64,000 nucleotides of DNA from Gloeopeniophorella convolvens. Taxonomy: Eukaryota > Basidiomycota > Agaricomycetes > Russulales. Where the stretch lies: positions 372,001 through 436,000 of the forward strand of contig WTXD01000009.1 in assembly GCA_022496205.1 (NCBI GenBank), in the 5' to 3' direction. Below the pieces are notes generated by a model, which saw only the letters and a list, made by a program, of their open reading frames with translations, was not told the origin of the DNA and made no database searches. Both the position numbers and the translations under genes were made by a program. Positions 49,025 through 59,066 of the stretch are shown piece after piece (within the stretch, counting starts at the first letter, position 1; each line of letters begins with the position of its first letter).

Positions 49025-50376
49025 TTACAGCTGCTTCAGATCAAAATCACTCCCCCGCGTCCGCCCCTCCGCGTACCGCTTCGTGCCTCGCTGGAACGGC
49101 CGGGGTTGCGGGAAATCTGTAGGAAATATGTGCGACCCTACGTTCGGCGGCGGCGTCGGGACTGCATGCGCCTCGTCAGACACGCACAACTCGGTAGCGC
49201 CCAAGGACGGCCACGTACTCTTAGAAGCACGCGGGGACGGTGCAGAATTTCCGTTCGTGGTCGGGCCTGCGCCAGGGGCACCACGCCGCCCTATGGGAAG
49301 CGCAGGCGGCGCAGCGTGGCTTGGCGGCGCAGGCGGCGGCGCGGGCGGTGGAGCCGCGTTCTGCGATATCGCACGCACTCTCGGCGGGGGCGGCGCACTC
49401 GGCGGTGGTGGTGGTGGTGGCGCTACGCTACGTCGCGCCGGGGACGCCGACGCAGGCACGGGCGGCGGCTCGCTCTCCGACACCGCCCGCGGCCGCACGG
49501 GTGGCGGAGGCGGCGCTGGAGACGCGTCCCCGTTCCCACCTGGCCGCCGCGGCGGGGGCGGGGGCGCCATGCGGGACGGCGCAGACGAGACGGGCCGCGC
49601 GGGCGGGGGTGGGGGCGGCGCGCGCCCCGGCACGATCGGCGGGCCTGGCGCCCTCCGCGCGGGCACCGCTGGCGGTGTGGGTACGTTGCGTGCAGGGAGC
49701 GTGGGTACGGGTCGCGCGGGTGAGGGTGTAGATGTTGGTGGCGAATGCTTCCGCGGGGGTATTGCGGGCGCAAGTCGTGATGGCGGCGAGCTCGGGCGCG
49801 CAGGGGGTGGTATAGGCCGCCGCGGCGGCGTCGCGGGTGCCGGAGGGGGCGGCGCTGCCGGGACGGGAGGAGCGGAGCTAGTCGGGCGGGGCGGCGGCGC
49901 ACGCGCGGGCACATTTGGCGCACTCGGGGGCGGCGGCGCGGGCGCACTCGGGCGTGGCGGAGGTCTCCCTGGAGGTGCGGGAGGCGCGGGCGGGGCAGCT
50001 GTTGGCGGCGGGGGTTTTGGCGGTGGGCCTCTCCCGGGTATCGCAGGTGCCTTGGCCAACGTGGGTGGTCTGGCGGGCGCTGCAGGGCGGACCGTGAGGA
50101 GAGCGCCTGGGCGATGGAGGCGAGGTACGGACCTGAGCTGCCTGCGGGCTTCAGCTTGGGCATTCCACCCGCAAACAGGCCCGCCAGCTGTGGTGGGCCG
50201 CCGCTGCCCGCAGAGGCCAGAGGGGATGCACCGAGGCCACCTCCGCGTCCAGCGCCTCCCCCGCCGCCGCCACCGCTCTTGGAGCCGTCGATGGCGGGCG
50301 CGCTGCGGTCATTGGTAGTTGCTTTCTTGAGCTTTTTGCCGGCTTGTATTTGCTGCAGGAGTTCGCTGGACGCCAT
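49025..50376 (-). CDS. Verprolin / WASP-interacting protein (WIP)
   Basis: Two exons, 50376..50133 and 50079..49025, give 432 residues. Residues 1-30 hold a WH2 actin-binding motif: L-L-Q-Q-I-Q-A-G-K-K-L-K-K-A-T-T-N-D-R. A Gly-rich segment with L-A-G-L-F-A-G-G-M-P-K-L-K-P then leads into a very long polyproline region. The C-terminus (I-F-P-T-D-F-P-Q-P-R-P-F, later Y-A-E-G-R-T-R-G-S) resembles the WASP-EVH1-binding end of verprolin/WIP. The 53-nt intron (50080..50132, GTCCGT donor) is inferred because the upstream and downstream frames differ and both read as family sequence. The protein stabilises WASP and promotes actin-patch assembly at endocytic sites. Confidence 0.85.
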
Positions 50377-50910
50377 CGTGGTCGGTGTCCAGCTATCGCG
50401 ATGATGTCTGCCTTATGTCTCACTGCTCCGCGTGCGCAGCAACAGACACAAACAACGCTTGGCCGCAGCTGCACGGCCACTCGCACACCGCACTCAGCCG
50501 CTTGCTGCGCACCATCACACTGCGTGAGTCCAAAACGTTCGTTCAAGAGTAATATACACATCGGGGTCATAACCCAGCCGAGGTCAAACGTAGCCGCGGC
50601 CAATGAACTTACGGCTCACATGAGCTCGAAACCCTTGATAGGCATCGCGGGCCTCGGAAGGCCAGACAAACAGACAAATGACGCCATCTGCAACCCGTAC
50701 AAAGGAAAGTTACACCCACTCGGACCATAACGCCTACGGACAAAGTAGCCTGCGGCAACAAAAAGGCATGAGATTACGAACCATAAAGTTGCAGCCCTAC
50801 CAGGACGCCTGCAACCCTGGTAAAAAGAGAAGTAGCCAACGAGAGGAAACATCATCAGAGAACACGATACACACTTCATTATCAGTCAAAGGTCGCGTAA
50901 GCAAAATCAT
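50377..50910. other. Intergenic region between tandem minus-strand genes
   Basis: About 530 bp upstream of verprolin and downstream of RBM42. No RNA gene or repeat was found. Confidence 0.4.
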
Positions 50911-51707
50911 CTAGTACGGCTTCCTGTTCTTCTTCAACTCCATCTCTAGCTGCTTCGCTTTGCGGTGGCCAATCTCCACGGGTCGAATAGCTGCGTTATC
51001 TGCCTTCTTCAGTTTGATGGGACGGTTACCTACATATTTACCTGGTGGATGTCAGGACGGGTTGAGCGGAGGGCACGTCGCAGTGGACAATAGGGCGTAC
51101 CGTCCATCTCCTTCCACGCTTTGAGGAAATCTTCCGGGTCAGAGAAGGCCACAAAGCCATACTTGGCCTGAAATACGGTGAGAATCAAAGGGACCGCTGA
51201 TGGGTATGCGCCGCACCTTTTGGCTCAACCTATCTCTGATAACGCGTGCCTTCTGGAATGACGTATACTTGTCAAACGCACTGGAAAGGACGTCGTCGGA
51301 GACGTCGTTGCTCAAGTCACCAACGAAAAGCCGGAACCAGGCTAAGAAGTTAGGTTAGAGTGGGCCAAAACGATGAGCGGTAATTACGCACAGGGGTTCC
51401 ACTCGAGCAACGTCTGATCCTCCCAAGTCTTTCCGCCACCCTTTCGTAAGACGGTCGTTCGTTTGCCACCCCTTGCCAACTTGCCTCCTGAACCACCCTT
51501 CTTGTCAATCATGGCACCTGGAACATATACCGATTGCTGAGCGAGGATGCCAACGTCGTATTCATACGCGTTTGCAGGGACTGGGGCACTGTGAGAAGAC
51601 GAGGAGGGCGTGGAGTACATGGGGCCCTGATAAGGCTGATGGTAGGGATTGACATCGGAAGATGAAGATCCTTGCTGGTAGTAACCCTGGCTGTAGTTTG
51701 AATACAT
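50911..51707 (-). CDS. RBM42-like RRM protein
   Basis: The ATG at 51707 opens a Tyr/Ser/Gln-rich segment (M-Y-S-N-Y-S-Q-G-Y-Y-Q-Q), then a basic Gly/Lys stretch and T-L-L-E-W-N-P-S. A spliced RRM follows: F-R-L-F-V-G-D-L-S-N-D-V (RNP2), A-R-V-I-R-D-R-L, K-Y-G-F-V-A-F-S-D-P-E-D-F-L (RNP1 region) and K-Y-V-G-N-R-P-I-K-L. The W-N-P-S-x-F-R-L-F-V-G-D-L start is characteristic of RBM42. Human RBM42 associates with hnRNP K and the tri-snRNP. Four exons, about 210 residues. The stop at 50911 follows K-N-R-K-P-Y. It shares a 357-bp divergent promoter region with RPL5. Confidence 0.9.
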
Positions 51708-51903
51708 GTTGAGACGGTCGAGGGTGTTCACGAGGGTAGAGATGGAAGAAGCGACGCGAGTCGAAACTGCGAGGCGACACACTTCCGATTAGGTAATGCC
51801 TGTTCGGCCCGGGCCTCCCGGTTAGCGAACTCTAATCATTGCGACGCGCCGTGTCGACAAACGCCATCGTCGACCCCCCAAATTTCCCTCCAGACTCCTC
51901 AAG

Positions 51904-52064
51904 GTAAGCTATACGTCCCGCATTGCTCTTGTTGACACCTGGTGCTCCTTCCTGGACCTGCTATGGGGTCTCGAAGACAAAATTCTCGCTCCGTGGTGGT
52001 GGATGCTAGTCCCGGGGCCCAGATGCACGTCTCCCTGGATCATTCGCTAACTCTTGGTTACTAG
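51904..52064 (+). other. Probable 5' UTR intron of RPL5
   Basis: AAG|GTAAGC at 51901-51909 and a pyrimidine-rich TTGGTTACTAG ending at 52064 would delimit a 161-nt intron whose acceptor AG directly abuts the start ATG at 52065. Ribosomal protein genes in fungi often carry a 5' proximal intron. Inferred, not demonstrated. Confidence 0.55.
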
Positions 52065-53199
52065 ATGCCGTTCGTCAAGAAACTCAAGTCTGACGCGTAC
52101 TTCTCTCGATTCCAAGTAAAATACCGTCGCCGGAGAGAGGGAAAGACCGACTGTACGTCGACCTGCTCTGGATTCATCTCGTTCTCCCTGACAAGTGTCG
52201 CCAGACTATGCCCGCAAGCGCTTGGTAACACAGGCAAAGAACAAGTAGTAAGTTAACCTTCGCGGTGCATCCATCCCTGGCTCAAACTTGTATTCAGCAA
52301 CGCACCAAAGTACCGCCTTGTTGTTCGCTTCACCAACAAGGACATCATTGCGCAGATTATCTACGCGCGTCTGCAGGGCGACTTCGTCCTCGCCGCTGCC
52401 CACTCACGAGAGTTGCCCCGCTATGGCATCAACCACGGTCTTACCAACTGGGCTGCCGGTATGCCCCTTTGTTTCCATGCAGGGCCTCCTCTCTTCTCAC
52501 GTGCAAACTCACAGCGTACGCTACGGGTCTCCTTGTCGCCCGCCGCGCATTGAACAAGTTGGGCCTTGCCGACAAGTATGAGGGTGTTACGCAGCCTGAC
52601 GGCACTATCGCCTTGACCGAGGCTCTCGACGATGAGGACGCACCCCGGCCATTCAAGTGCTACCTCGATGTTGGCTTGAAGCGCACTTCCACTGGCTCGC
52701 GTGTCTTCGGCGCCCTCAAGGGTGCCAGCGATGGCGGTCTCTACATCCCCCACAACGAGAAGCGCTTCCCTGGCTTCGACCCAGAGTCCAAGGAGCTGGA
52801 CGCAGAGGTGTTGAAGAAGTACATCTTCGGTGGCCACGTCGCCGAGTACATGGAGAGCTTGGAGGAGGAAGATGACGAGCGGTGAGGTTCTTTTCTGGCG
52901 CACATTCATCTTGCCCTGACCTCCACGACAGTTTCAAAAAGCAGTTTGCGACATACCTCGCCGACGGCGTTGGCTCCGAGGATATCGAGGAGATCTACAC
53001 GAACGCCCACGCGGCTATCCGCGAAGACCCGACCTTCAAGCCGACCGAGAAGACGAAGGACTGGAAAGCCGAGACCAAGAAGTTCGCCACTCCACGCCTT
53101 ACCCACGAGCAGCGCAAGGCCAAAATCCAGGCAAGGATCGAGGCCTTCAAGGCTGGTGGCGGCGCTGCCGAGGAGGATGAGGACGAGGACGACGAGTGA
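52065..53199 (+). CDS. 60S ribosomal protein uL18 (RPL5)
   Basis: Exons 52065..52152, 52205..52247, 52298..52458, 52515..52881 and 52932..53199 join in phase to 308 residues, typical for RPL5. Signatures: [40 protein letters not shown], the stretch [26 protein letters not shown] and the acidic C-terminus. The protein carries 5S rRNA into the large subunit as part of the 5S RNP. A 5' UTR intron probably ends right at the ATG. Confidence 0.96.
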
Positions 53200-53551
53200 T
53201 TGGGTCTCATCTCATTCGAGCGCCTTATATGCGCCTTCTGCACCATGCTCTCTGTATGCCACCTCCGCATGTCTCATGTCTGCTTACCACCCCAAAACGA
53301 TCATGCTGCACGCCAACGCGCTTGCTGACTCCGTTCTGCGTGAATTACACCCGGCCTGAAGTATCTTACAACCAGAGATATGGGCTTATTGCACCACCAA
53401 TGATTCTTCGATGACCTGCCGTATCCACGAGAACATGGGGACTGACTGTCCAAGGGATAGCGTTTTGGTGACGGTTTCTTCACGCCCGTGAACCCGTATC
53501 AGCTGCGACACTGAACATTGAAGATCTTCTTCGCAAGCGATAGTAAAGGTT
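53200..53551. other. Convergent intergenic spacer
   Basis: About 350 bp between the RPL5 and MED17 stops, with nothing beyond probable 3' UTRs. Confidence 0.5.
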
Positions 53552-55656
53552 CTACTGGGGAGTCAGTATACGGTCGAACACTCTGAAAACTGAAACTTGC
53601 AGTGCGCATCCCTCCCACTTGCCGACAGCTCGGCTCAAAGGTAGATCAACAAGCCAGGTGCCGTTGACCTGTTCAGAAAGTTCGTTGCCCATGTCGCAGA
53701 TGCGTTGAAGAAGGCACTGTTCTGTCTCGTCGCGCAAAAGCTGCGCGAGCTGTATTATAGAGGAAATTGATAGTGTGGCCTGCGACAGGTGTGCCGTGAG
53801 GGATGAGGGGGACGAAAAAGTAAAGCGTAATGTCCGGCTGCAGGGATGCTGAATCAGTGGCGTCAATTTAGCCAGTTTCAACTACCTGCCTGTTATCTAT
53901 CCGAACAACAGCTGCGCCGCCAATGCGCCCGTTGCCGTCGCCAGCCAAGGATTGGAGGACCTCCGTACTCTCGTCGCCAACAGCGTCGAACCGGAACTTG
54001 ATGGGAACACCAGCATGGCGAAGGATTTGAACGATGTTGTTCATCTCTGCTCTTACGCGGACGCAGAAGGATTCGTATTGCAAGAGGTCCATCACCGGCT
54101 GGAGGATCGCAGCGTTGGGCGGTGTGGGTCCTGCCGGGCTGAGTACGGCGTCCGCGTGCGATCTGGGGTGTGGCACAGCGGAAGCGCCAATTCTGGCAGA
54201 TTTTCTGTGTGAGTGTTCGCGGAGAAGGAGGAGACGGAGCAGGTCGTAGATTAGGTCGCATTTGGCTTGTGAAGCGAGGTCCGAGCCTGGTTCGTTGGTT
54301 CCGAATGTATCTCGGTCGACCTGCTCTCGAAATTACTTCCGTCGATCAGCACGCGGTCGCTTGTGGCTTACCAGCTCGAATCGTAGTTCTGTCTCTTGGG
54401 TCGCTTCGACGACGAGGAGCCTTTCCGAGACGCGCACAGAGCTTGTTGGCAGTGCACTCGCATCTCTGATTAACAGAGAGAATATCTCTTGTTCAAGAAC
54501 CTCACGCTGCGCCTCGAGAAGGATTGCATGCACAGGATCGTGGTCTTCAGCGATAGCTGGCAGCTTGTTGCAGGTGGTGCGAGCCACACCAGAAGGATCG
54601 GCAGATCTGAGGCTGATACGAAGGATCGTACGTTGCCTGCGGGGAAACACTATGGGCTCCTTGAAGCCGTGAGTAGCGAGCTGGCCGGTCGCTCTCTGGC
54701 GGAAAGCAGGAGATGCTTGGAGAACGAATGAGTCGCGCATACAGGGATCCGCTGAGAAACACACATTCCGAGAGGCCAAACGACACCATAAAGTCTCTTG
54801 TTGTGCGGTCCGCGCCTCGCCCCGTCGGTGCCCCCGAGGGCAGAGGTGCAGGAATAAGGCCCCAATTCCCGCGCCTGATCTTCAGCGCGTCGATCCAATA
54901 CCGCGCACCGACGTCGTGGCTCCGTTCTACCGCGTTCGCAGCCGATTTGAACAGGTCAGAAGCCTTTCTTAATGCTTCATCTTTGCCTCCCGTCACCAGA
55001 CGCGCGTTGAAGGATTGCACAGATGGTATTGAAGGCGGCGTCGCCACTGATGAGGAGGAAAGTATATCGTTTGGGAGCGCGGGGACGGATGTCGTCGTAG
55101 CAGTCGATGCTGATGGGAGGTTGGGCGGTGCAGTCGACGCTATGTAAAGAGAAAGCACATCCTTGGCGAGAGTCATCTCGCCGAGGGCGATGCTAACATC
55201 GGTTGAGCGCAATCCATGCAGGGACGGTTGGAACGTACTGCAATTGGGGTATAATCTCGAGTCTCATATTGAGCAAGTCCTCTGGGGAGACGGATTCTAC
55301 ATTCAGGGGATCGGTCGACTGGGGTGCAGCCTCCGTTGACTGAGGTTCTGCGTCGGGGTCGTCATCACTTTGCTTATTTTTCCGTCGCTGCTCCGCGTCT
55401 TGATCAAAAAAGTCCAAACCCCGCTCCAAGAACATACGTCTTAGATTCTCCCCGAGCTGCGCGCCCGGAGGTTCATCACTGTGTGGCGCGCCATGAGCGG
55501 ACAGAAAGAGGCGGAGTCAATGTTGGCGCCGTACGGCTCGTAGATATGTTCACCGTCTGGTAGAATATCGAGAACAGTGGGTATGGGGCGACCTTGGTCA
55601 TCTTTGTAGAGGCGCTCCAGAGACAGTCTGAGCTGCAGGTCCTGCGATTCTGCCAT
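53552..55656 (-). CDS. Mediator complex subunit 17 (MED17/Srb4-like)
   Basis: The ATG at 55656 begins M-A-E-S-Q-D-L-Q-L-R-L-S-L-E-R-L-Y-K-D-D. The N-terminus has D-I-L-P-D-G-E-H-I-Y-E-P-Y-G and an acidic linker. The conserved core includes D-V-L-S-L, R-Y-W-I-D-A-L-K-I-R-R-G-N-W-G-L-I-P-A-P-L-P-S-G-A with D-F-M-V-S-F-G-L further on, and A-I-L-L-E-A-Q-R-E-V-L-E-Q-E-I-F. That N-W-x-L-x-P-A-P-L-x-x-G-A then S-F-G-L pattern is what I recall for MED17. The C-terminus contains R-D-E-T-E-Q-C-L-L. It is a head-module scaffold of Mediator, essential for RNA polymerase II transcription. About eight exons, roughly 600 residues. Divergent from the Zn2Cys6 gene by 182 bp. Confidence 0.85.
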
Positions 55657-55838
55657 GCGCGAGGGAGGGTGTTTGAGCGAGCGGCCCGGAGACGTGGTTG
55701 CTGCTCGATTGGATCTGGTAAGTAATCCGCGAGACGGCGGCTCCCACGTGGCCAGAGGTGGAGTAGTGAACGCAGGTTTACGTTCATGACTCGTCTCTCT
55801 TGATTCCCAACCAGACACCCCGAAGCCAGGCCATCCCG

Positions 55839-58800
55839 ATGGTCCACAGCCCGTCGGTACCACCGGATGATTCTCCACGACAGATGTCTGCCCAGCCTCC
55901 CTCCATGAAGCGAAAGAAATTTGACGAGGACGACCTCAACGGATCGAAGAAGGCTCGCACCCGCGTCAGGTCCGTCCTCTCCCATCCCAAGACATACCAA
56001 TATTTCTGACTCGTCGCGGTGATCGGAACCAGCTACTCCTGTGGGGAATGTCATCGCCGCAAACAAAAGGTTCGTGCCCTGTTCCAATACTAGCCCCCTC
56101 TCACGCCGCATCTCTTTCCGCCAGTGTGACCGCCAGGTTCCTTGCTCGCACGTATGTTACCAATACGTAGGGTAATCATGAAAGGGTTTCTGAATATTTT
56201 GTAGTGCGTGGCCCGCAAGGTGCCCGAGCTCTGCAAGGCCTATACGCCCGGCAAACCAGATCAAGATATCCACCTTCGCCTGGCTCGCCTCGAGCACATA
56301 ATTGAAGTCGCCTTGCCCCAGTTTGCATCGGCCTCGAGTTTCTCATCTAGGGATGGCACGTCCAGAGATCGCGGTCGGTCTATCTCACCTGGCGCCGACG
56401 CAGGTGCGCATTCGCAAGCTGAAGAAGACGATTTTGGCGGTGGGACTTTCCAAGCCGGAAAGTGGTATGGAACTAGTGCGTCTGGGAGCATTGCGCCCGC
56501 TTCCGTGTTGCAGCAGGTAAGCACGACGCTCTGTCATCCCCGAACGTTGTCTGAAATCACGTCTAGCTCCAGAATGCCGTCCCTGGCACCAAGAATGGAT
56601 CTTCATCGTCCTTGCTCTCCAACCCACCAATGCACGACGATACGAAGACCTTCGTGGCGGCCATAGATTCAGTCCGGCAAGACGCTGAACCTACTGCGGC
56701 GGACAATCTCAAAACACTCATTCAGGATTGTGGCGTTCCGCCGCACAAAATCACCGAGCTCGTGCAGGAGCTGCCACCCCAGAGATTTGCGGACGTGTTA
56801 ATTGACTTCTACTTTGCTTCAGTGTAAGTTTTTTTTTCTCGTGACGACGCGCGCCTGAACATACCAGGAATTGGACACGGTATCCCATCTCTGAGCGAGA
56901 CTTCCGGAAGTCGTACGCTTCAGTGTGCGCAAATGGCGTCAGCGTCCATCCAAATGACGTCCGGTTCCTCCCACTACTCTTCGTCGTCCTGGCGATTGCT
57001 GTACGGGTAGCGCCGGAGCCCATTGCAGGAGACGCCAGAAGTAGGAGATTGACGTCTCTCAGGTACTACTGGTCATGTAAGTCAGACATCCACGACCCAT
57101 TAATGACATTGTTCAATATCCATATCCGCAGCACGGCGTTCCATGCTTATCGCCGCAGCAATACAGCCTGATTCTCTTGACATGGTCTTGACACGACTCC
57201 TGGTCAGCCGCCGCGCGTCGCTTCGACTCGATAAATGCTTAATTGAGGCAGAGCGCACGCTATCTGACGTTTGATCGTCGAATAACAGAGTGCTGGAGTC
57301 AGTTGGGTGCAGCAGTCAGAACAGCACAAGTAAGTCATCTACGACGCTGAATCAATCCCACTCTTACCGTGATCGTCTCAAGGCACTGGGTCTGCATCGT
57401 GACGCATCGACAATGGTGAGACATTGCTGAAAATACTTTTTGGCTTGCTCTAACCATGATTCAGGGGCTGGAGCCAGCGCAGGTCGAATACCGCCGACGC
57501 GTCTGGTATGTATGCACCTATCCTTGCTAGGCAAGAAGAATAATCTTGGGTAGGGCGTATCTCTACCATGCCGATCGTTCATACGCTCTCTTCTTGGGGC
57601 GACCCAACGCAATTCAAGATGCGTACTCATCGACCCTTCCACCCCTGAACGTTGAGGACGAAGTCAGCGTATCAGAGCTGCGCAGCCCACCTCCATTGAC
57701 AACACCAACACGCATGACTTTCGCTATTCTTCGCCACAAGCTTGCAGGCATCATTGGCCGGATAGTTCACCACTTCCAACAAGTTCGACAGCATAGCCAT
57801 TATTCCGACGTCCTCACCATCGACGACGATATCCTCAAATTCCTTGACAATCTCCCTCCACACTTCGCACTCAACTACGACGCATCACTGGATGACACTC
57901 ACCAGTACCTCCCGGCTCACCGGTTTCTTCTTCTCACGGAGGTGTTCTTCATTCGTATAAGCCTACACAGACCCTATCTGTTGCGTCGCCTTGGTTCTGA
58001 CCGGTACTCCCGCTCAAGGAGGGCTTGCTTCGAATCCGCTGTCAAGGATTTTGAAATCAGGAGGACCATAGCATCAAAGTTCCCTCAGGAAACACTAGTC
58101 GCACTCAACATCGCGTATCGCGATTTTCAAAGTGCGATGATCAGCGGTATCTACCTCGTCTTATATCCGCGCGGGAGCATGGCCGACAGCATGCACACCA
58201 TCCTGGATACGTTCATGAAGGATCACGAAGGACTCAGGGAAATGGACGAGACGACAAGAAGAGAGCTCAAGATAATCGAATTCTTGAAGGTGAAATCGTC
58301 TCAAGCGGAAGCGTCGATAAACGAATCCCCAGGCTTCCCGGAACCCATGGAACCTCTCGCCTCCGCTGACGCGCAGCTCCTTTTGAGCATTCAAAAGCCC
58401 GCGTCGCGTGGCTCTTTCACATCACTTTCCATCAATGGGCCTATATCTCCGAGACAAGGTGTCGAGCCGACGTCCCCACTAGGTCAGGTATTACCTTCAC
58501 CCACCATCCAGCGTCTGCAGGGAGAAATGACAGGGAACGATTCATCAAATTCCGGGAGCCCGTCAGCAGAAGACGAATCTGCTGCTCAGAATCTCTTGGA
58601 TCAGTGGTACAATGCCGTCAGTATGCCGAGCGGCCCTGGAGGAGACGGCTCCTTGGATTTCGCCGGGCTCCCTTGGGGAGGGTTTGGGAGTGCCGACCTT
58701 TCTGGTTGGTTCGGTGCGACACCATCAACGGCGGGCGCAGCGAGTGTTTCCGCAAACCCTGCTGGTCTAGGCGCAGCGTCGGACGGATCTGACTGGAGCT

Positions 58801-58847
58801 ATTGGGAGAATCTTGTAAAGGAGATCAGGGGAGGGCCTGTAGCATAG
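55839..58847 (+). CDS. Zn2Cys6 fungal-specific transcription factor
   Basis: The first exon 55839..55969 encodes a Ser/Pro and basic start. Exons 56033..56069, 56125..56151 and from 56205 together spell S-C-G-E-C-H-R-R-K-Q-K-C-D-R-Q-V-P-C-S-H and then C-V-A-R-K with a final Cys, the six-cysteine binuclear zinc cluster. A linker and dimerisation helix follow (L-A-R-L-E-H-I-I-E-V-A). The middle homology region (Fungal_trans) includes W-T-R-Y-P-I-S, A-Q-A-L-G-L-H-R-D-A, R-R-R-V-W-A-Y-L-Y-H-A-D-R and L-G-R-P. The last exon (about 57546-58847) ends in a Gly/Ser/Trp-rich acidic tail that may be an activation domain. It binds CGG-type DNA in the nucleus; targets are unknown. Three introns interrupt the zinc cluster. 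MED17 lies divergent upstream. Confidence 0.9.
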
Positions 58848-59066
58848 TCATTGTTTGACCGAGTTGGAGCTTGTTGTATCAATTTAATCTACTAATCTGG
58901 ATGTGACTGGTGTTATGTGGATCACGTGATGTCACGCCTGTCAGGGTCAAGCGCGTCCTGTCCCCGCGCCCGGCACCTTTCGCCCATCCCGCTGCGTGGG
59001 CTTCTGCCCCCCCGTCGCGTCAAGTCTCCCCCCTTTGACGCATACACCTTCATCATCACCACCAAA

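Noticed and set aside
48885..50318. 477-codon Gly-rich open frame on plus
   Set aside because: It is the antisense shadow of the polyproline exon of verprolin; the minus-strand reading has WH2 and WIP C-terminal motifs.
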